64,000 nt of DNA from Babylonia areolata (taxonomy: Eukaryota; Mollusca; Gastropoda; Neogastropoda; Buccinidae). The stretch is from NCBI RefSeq assembly GCF_041734735.1, contig NC_134878.1, positions 36,465,729-36,529,728 on the forward strand. The letters are read 5' to 3'. The translations under genes were made by a program, and so were the position numbers. Each line of letters begins with the position of its first letter. The stretch's first letter is position 1. The notes below the pieces were generated by a model. It was not told the DNA's origin. It saw only the letters and a list, made by a program, of their open reading frames with translations, and did no database searches. Shown here in pieces: positions 60,001 through 64,000 of the stretch.

Positions 60001-60257
60001 ATGTAACCCTTGGCGGACCCATCACGACAGAGGTGTGTGTGGGCAGTATTTGAAATTGTGTATGGGGCCGAAACTGCCAAGTGTTAAAATCACTGTGGCT
60101 AGTATGTGAAAGACAGCCTACAAGTGTCAAAGCAAAGATAAGTGATTTTTCTGTGAAGTTCATTAATAATTTGTTATCACGTTATTGTTTAATGTTGGAA
60201 TTATTAGTAAATTATTGAGAGGGCTCAAAACTTGTCATCCCGTTCTTGTTTAGTTGT
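57050..60257 (+). repeat. Satellite domain 4: diverging right edge, last monomer cut by LINE
   Basis: Still 338 bp in period, but point changes reappear in nearly every copy: 'tgtgtgaaag' near 57061, 'agctgtgcag' near 57250, 'gagacggctc' near 57513, 'gaataacag' near 58580 and 59932, and 'gttcattaa' at 58806 and 60158. Several are shared at 1352 bp (4 monomers) or 2704 bp (8 monomers). The last monomer ends after 'ttgtttagttgt' at 60257, where the LINE sequence begins. Confidence 0.9.
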
Positions 60258-60981
60258 GTCAGGTCAGGTCATTAGATCTGCTACTGGTAACCTGTAATCC
60301 AGTACAACCTGTTCAGGGTCGGGTTGCCGACGACTAAACCGGCACTTCCACCGCTCCCTTCTGGGACTGGTGAGGCGGGTGGCTAGACACCCTTATGGAG
60401 ATCCATAAAAGGGCGTCGGCTCAGGAGAGCCACCGACGGCCATCTAGCTCCACTGTGCTGTGTGCATGCCACACGCAGTTGGCCCCCGGGGTGTGTCTAC
60501 CCATGTATGCGAAGTCTGGATCCGGCAGAAGCTGCGGAAGAAACCTATCGGTTCAACGGAGAGGAAGGCGGTTACAGCAACGCACTGTGGAGTGCAGAGA
60601 GCAGGATGAGACACCGAAAGGATATCTTGGTCATCCACTGCATCCGTGCTCATCCTCCAGTCGTCTCGACTTAGTCTTGCCACTGGAAATTGGTGGACCC
60701 GGACGAGAGAGTGAGGTTGACGTTGCGCAACTCCTCTTCACTTTAAACAAACTCATCGCGCAAGTCATCAGTCATCCAAAATGACCTTTCATCCTTCATC
60801 ATTTCATCATCCCCAAGTCCTGTGGCGACAGGCGAGCGACGAAACGACAGGTGTGGGTACACTGGCAGTCGCAGCCGCAGACCTGCACGCAGGCGGCTCA
60901 GGCCATAGGGTCGTTCTTCGTCGACAGGAGCAGCGATGGAGCTCGGCAGCCGTCTGAGCGTCTGAGCAGCCCTCTTTAGGA
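60258..60981 (+). other. LINE 5' untranslated region
   Basis: This is non-satellite, non-purine sequence that starts with a short 'gtcag gtcag gtcat' direct repeat and includes 'cttatggagatccataaaag' and 'gggcgtcggctcagg'. It precedes the ATG of the endonuclease frame at 60982. Its presence suggests the copy is full length or nearly so at the 5' end, since most LINE copies are 5'-truncated. An internal promoter is expected for such elements, but I cannot point to a defined motif. Confidence 0.7.
60395..60784 (+). other. Possible short upstream open frame in LINE 5' region (129 codons)
   Basis: An ATG at 60395 opens a 129-codon frame that ends before the endonuclease frame and in a different phase. 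The product is Arg/Ser/Cys-rich in its first half and ends in a more hydrophobic 'LLFTLNKLIAQVI' segment. I recognise no domain: no CCHC knuckle, esterase or coiled-coil motif of known LINE ORF1 proteins. Some RTE-like elements have a short first ORF, so it could be one, but a chance frame in GC-rich UTR is at least as likely. Confidence 0.2.
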
Positions 60982-61140
60982 ATGCACTGCTCACCTCCCT
61001 GGCATGAGGAAGGGGCTAGAAAAGGTGCCCTAAAAATTGCCTGCTCCATATCACCCTGGCCAGCATACCGCGGCTGGCGGGGACCCTACATCAGCGGTCG
61101 AAACAAAGAGAAAGAAAAGAAAAAAACAAGGATCATTCCT

Positions 61141-61911
61141 CTCACCATTGGTGCTTGGAACATAAGGACTCTCCTGGACAGAGATAACGCGGACAGACCC
61201 CAAAGGAGAACAGCACTAGTTGCATCCGAACTCGCCAGATACAACATCGACATCTCAGCCTTGAGTGAGACTCGGCTTGCAGGCGAAGGTGAGCTCTGTG
61301 AACGGGGATCTGGTTACACCTTCTTCTGGAGTGGACGAGGAAGCGAAGAGCGACGTGAGGCTGGCGTTGGTTTTGCAGTAAAAACAGCACTTGTCAGCAA
61401 GCTAGCTGGAATCCCAAAGGGAGTCAACGATAGGCTTATGACCATGAAACTCCCACTGGCATCTGGCCAGAAGCACCTCACCATTGTCAGTGCCTACGCC
61501 CCAACCATGACCAACCCGGATGAAGTGAAGGCGAAGTTCTACGAGGACCTTCACTCTGTCATTGCTGCCATCCCTAAAGCAGACAAGCTCATCATTCTTG
61601 GGGACTTCAATGCTAGAGTTGGCTCTGACTACATCTCCTGGGATGGAGTGATTGGAAAGCACGGTGTGGGCCACTGCAACCCAAATGGATTGCTTTTGCT
61701 TCAGACCTGTGCAGAGCACGAACTGCTGATAACCAACACAGTTTTCTGCCTCCCTACCCGTAACAGGACGTCATGGATGCACCCTCGCTCAAAGCATTGG
61801 CATCTCATCGATTATGTCATCGTCAGGAAAAGGGATAGGCAAGATGTACGTGTAAAAAAGACCATGTGCGGCGCCGAGTGTTGGACAGACCATCGCCCTT
61901 TAGTCTCGAAG
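61141..61911 (+). other. AP-like endonuclease (EEP) domain of the LINE
   Basis: Residues about 54-310 of the LINE frame. Motifs in order: 'IGAWNIRTLL' with Asn60 near the start, 'SETRL' with catalytic Glu96, 'IVSAYAP' at 168-174, 'LGDFNARVG' with Asp208 and Asn210, 'LIDYVIV' with Asp277, and 'WTDHRPL' with Asp303-His304. All expected metal-binding and catalytic positions of the exonuclease-endonuclease-phosphatase fold used by non-LTR elements are present, so this domain looks intact. In RTE-type elements it nicks the chromosomal target to prime reverse transcription. Domesticated relatives are known in ruminants as CFDP2, which explains common database names; here it is simply part of a transposon. 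Confidence 0.92.
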
Positions 61912-62598
61912 CTGAATATTCGAATCCAACCCAAGAGACGCCCCCAAGGCCAGAAGGCTCCAAAACAGCTCAACATCGCTAAGCTGAAAAGCATCACCAT
62001 CAAACAGTCCTTTGTGGAGCTGCTGGAAGATCGTCTGGAATCCGCCTCTCTGGACAACCAGAATGTGGAGTCTGACTGGAGGACCCTGCGTGAGCTGATC
62101 TATAGTACAGCTTCAGAGACCCTGGGACCCATGACCAGAAAGCACAAAGACTGGTTTGATGAAAACTGTGATGAAATCAAGCAGCTTCTGGATGAGAAAC
62201 GCTGTCTGCATCAAGCCCACCTGAGCAACCCAAAGTCCACATCAAAAAAGGATGCATACAATGACATCCGTAGGACTGTTCAGCAAAAGTTACGCCAGAT
62301 GCAGGATAAGTGGCTGAGTGACAAAGCTGATGAGATCCAGGGATATGCTGACAGGCACGATATGAAGAGGTTCTATGATGCCTTAAAAGAAGTCTACGGC
62401 CCCACATCCTCAGGATCATCCCCCCTCCTCAGTGCAGATGGGAATACCTTGATCACCGAGAAGGAGAACATTCTCGAACGATGGGCTGAGCACTTCAACA
62501 GTGTCTTAAATCGCCCTTCCTCCATAAATGATGAAGCCATAGACCGTCTCCCACAAGTCCCCACCAACGAAGCACTGGACGATCCGCCAACACTTCTT

Positions 62599-63800
62599 GA
62601 GACCCAGAAAGCAATCCGTCTGCTATCCAGTGGCAAAGCACCTGGCTCAGACTCCATACCAGCAGAGGTCTACAAGGATGGAGGCACTGTGCTGACTGAG
62701 AAGCTTCATCAGCTGTACTCACTCATGTGGAAAGAAGAGACGATCCCCCAGGATTTCAAAGATGCATCTATCATTCACTTGTAGAAGCGAAAGGGGAACC
62801 GGCAAGCCTGTGATAACCATCGGGGCATTTCCTTGCTCTCCATTGCAGGCAAGGTACTTGCCAGGATCCTACTTAACCGCCTCACAGCACACCTTGACCA
62901 ACGTCATTTGCCTGAGAGCCAATGTGGATTCCGGAAAGAGCGCGGAACCACTGACATGGTGTTTGCTGCAAGGCAGCTGCAAGAGAAATGTCAGGAGCAA
63001 AATGCTGATCTGTTCTCCACCTATGTCGACCTCACTAAGGCCTTCGACACCGTGAGTAGAGAGGGACTGTGGAAGATCATGGCCAAGTACGGATGCCCTC
63101 GGAAATTTATTTCCTTGGTCAGCCAATTCCATGAAGGCATGCAGGCTCGAGTCCAGGACAATGGTGAAACATCTGCTCCTTTTGCTGTCACAAATGGTGT
63201 CAAGCAAGGCTGCGTCCTGGCTCCAACGCTGTTCAGCCTCATGTTCTCTGCAATGCTTACTGATGCCTTCAGAGATGGCGATGTTGGAATCGGCCTAAAG
63301 TACTGAACAGATGGCAAGCTGTTTAACCTCAGAAGGCTTCAAGCAAAAACGAAGGTCATGACAGACATCATCAGAGACTTTTTGTTTGCTGATGATTGTG
63401 CCCTCAACGCTGGATCTGAAGCTGACATGCAACTCAGCGTCAACAAGTTTGCCACTGCCAGCAGGAACTTCGGCCTTACCATCAGCACGAGGAAAACTGA
63501 AGTTCTCCATCAGCCAGCCCCAGGGAAACCCTACGTTGAGCCCAACATCACAGTCAACGGTCAGAGACTCAGTGCGGTGGAGCGGTTCACATACCTTGGC
63601 AGCACACTGTCACGAAATGTGACAATCGACGATGAAGTGAACGTCAGGATTGCAAGAGCAAGCGCAGCTTTTGGTAGACTCAATGCAAATGTCTGGAACA
63701 GAAGAGGCATTAGTCTTGAGACCAAGCTAAAGGTCTACAGAGCAGTAGTTCTCCCCACACTACTGTACGCCTGCGAAACTTGGACAGTGTACCAACGACA
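62599..63800 (+). other. Reverse transcriptase domain of the LINE
   Basis: The domain spans the two stops. 'GKAPGSDSIPAEVYK' is near 62629. 'NHRGISLLSIAGKVLARI' follows the first stop. 'CGFRKERGTTDMVF' lies near 62923. Motif A is 'YVDLTKAFDTV' at 63022-63054, with its catalytic Asp. Motif B is 'NGVKQGCVLAPTLF' at 63193-63234. The catalytic motif C is FADD at 63385-63396, a variant of the usual F/YADD. The thumb includes 'FTYLGS' and 'TKLKVYRAVVLPTLLYACET' (63721-63780). The catalytic residues are kept, but the stops at 62782 and 63304 both fall inside the domain, so no complete polymerase could be made from this copy. Confidence 0.9.
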
Positions 63801-64000
63801 CGCCAAGAAGCTGAACCACTTCCACACAACATGCCTCAGGAAGCTACTGAACATCAAGTGGCAAGACAAGACCCCTGACACAGAGGTGCTCGCAAGAACC
63901 ACCCTTCCCAGCATCTTCACCATCCTGATGCAGTCCCAGCTTCGCTGGGCTGGACACGTGGCGCGCATGCCAGACCATCGGCTGCCCAAAAGGCTCTTCT

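Larger units (their letters stand above)
18255..60257 (+). repeat. 42-kb satellite array, 343/338-bp monomers (about 123 copies)
   Basis: The array is head to tail with a monomer of 343 bp (338 bp in the right half). Anchor words such as 'ttatcgcgttattg', 'tcatcccgttcttg', 'gggcccagaagcgg' and 'ccaagtgttaaaaccac' recur at this spacing with no inverted copies. Counting anchors from 18316 to 60212 gives 123 full periods: 64 to 40255, 7 to 42636 and 52 more, plus partial copies at both edges. The monomer has an AT-rich half (duplicated 71-bp segment) and a CpG-containing GC-rich core. Each copy has a 68-codon minus-strand frame, but it opens with TTG rather than ATG and varies freely, so I do not call it a gene. 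It does not resemble 5S rRNA, a tRNA or an snRNA known to me. Likely role: satellite DNA, possibly centromeric or pericentromeric (inference). Confidence 0.97.
60258..64000 (+). mobile_element. Non-LTR retrotransposon (LINE, probably RTE/BovB-like), 3' end outside window
   Basis: The element joins truncated satellite at 60257/60258 and runs in the plus direction past the window end. It has a GC-richer 5' region (60258-60981), then a frame encoding an AP-like endonuclease, a linker and a reverse transcriptase with no RNase H seen so far. The C-terminal 'YACETWT' and 'LRWAGHV' motifs and the single endonuclease-reverse transcriptase frame of about 1000 codons fit RTE-type elements; the clade call is from memory and could be wrong among RTE relatives. 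No LTR or DNA-transposon terminal repeat is visible. Two in-frame stops (62782-62784 and 63304-63306) make this copy non-autonomous, but the frame is otherwise intact, so the insertion is fairly young. Target-site duplication and 3' tail lie outside the window. Confidence 0.95.
60982..64000 (+). pseudogene. LINE endonuclease-reverse transcriptase ORF, broken by two in-frame stops, open at window end
   Basis: The frame starts at ATG 60982 and is open for 600 codons. It continues in the same phase after TAG at 62782-62784 (173 codons) and after TGA at 63304-63306 (open to 64000). Residues 41-50 are a basic, Lys/Glu-rich segment. Residues about 54-310 are the endonuclease. Residues 320-530 are a linker containing a charged, probably helical stretch (about 395-470). 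The reverse transcriptase begins near residue 540 with 'GKAPGSDSIPAEVYKDGG'. From the family pattern, the TAG replaces a Tyr codon in the 'HLYKRKGN' motif and the TGA probably replaces an Arg CGA codon, a common CpG decay change. No frameshift was seen. The expected product cuts target DNA and copies the element RNA in place (target-primed reverse transcription). Codon use and GC content differ from the flanking repeats, as expected for an insertion. Confidence 0.93.

Noticed and set aside
18316-60080. A conserved 68-codon minus-strand frame in almost every satellite monomer, as a tandem gene family
   Set aside because: The apparent first residue is encoded by TTG; the only ATG is near the C-terminal end (before 'TSFEPSQ'). 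Amino-acid changes occur freely, the monomer starting near 22765 lacks the TTG, and there is no domain. Its repetition only reflects the tandem DNA.
18255-60257. CRISPR array
   Set aside because: The units are 343/338 bp and repeated in full without unique spacers; there are no cas genes and the context is eukaryotic.
18255-60257. 5S rDNA, histone or snRNA tandem gene cluster
   Set aside because: The monomer does not match the 5S rRNA or tRNA patterns I know. No clear pol III A-box plus B-box pair was found ('tggctagtatgtg' only loosely resembles an A box), and there is no T-run terminator placed after it.
18255-60257. CENP-B box in the satellite
   Set aside because: I looked for TTCG followed by the spaced A and CGGG on both strands. 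The nearest, 'tttcggccccatac' on the minus strand, lacks the second half.
60444-63989. Several minus-strand and off-phase frames of 65-112 codons across the LINE
   Set aside because: They are shadows of the LINE frame, with no recognisable domain.
60258-64000. Host CFDP2 (craniofacial development protein 2) gene
   Set aside because: The endonuclease is fused in frame to a reverse transcriptase with YVDLTKAFD and FADD motifs, so this is a LINE; the gene name arises from a domesticated relative in ruminants.

Overview
This window looks like metazoan repeat-dense, probably heterochromatic DNA. I found no host protein-coding or RNA gene. Four blocks abut with sharp edges: (1) 1-627, an AT-rich trinucleotide microsatellite; (2) 628-18254, a purine-rich minisatellite of about 25-bp units built into kilobase-scale nested duplications; (3) 18255-60257, a 42-kb tandem satellite of about 123 monomers of 343 or 338 bp; (4) 60258-64000, a sense-oriented non-LTR retrotransposon (LINE) with an AP-like endonuclease and a reverse transcriptase, running off the right edge.

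The organism cannot be fixed from this window. The LINE resembles the RTE/BovB-like elements often annotated as 'craniofacial development protein 2-like' or 'endonuclease-reverse transcriptase', which I recall as common in molluscs, flatworms, fish and other aquatic animals. With the ATT/GAT microsatellites, an aquatic invertebrate such as a mollusc is my weak guess. Nothing is prokaryotic.

The satellite is the most informative part. From 18255 to about 40254 its 343-bp monomers are divergent and carry private variants that recur in multi-monomer patterns: a 3-mer of 1029 bp, a 4-mer duplication of 1372 bp, and a block repeated 10,282 bp away. From 40255 to 42635 it becomes a dimer alternating 338 and 343 bp (681-bp period). 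From 42636 to about 57049 it is a 338-bp monomer repeated about 42 times with no difference that I noticed. From about 57050 to the LINE, new mutations appear, some shared at 1352- or 2704-bp spacing. This reads as a frozen record of unequal exchange: old mixed array, dimer stage, recent uniform expansion, decaying edge. Each monomer also contains a head-to-tail 71-bp internal duplication (about 72% identity) followed by a GC-rich palindrome.

The LINE has its 5' untranslated region, a 600-codon open segment (endonuclease plus the start of the reverse transcriptase), then two in-frame stops; the reading frame otherwise stays open to the window end. Many open frames in the minisatellite and satellite are artefacts of base composition and are not annotated as genes.
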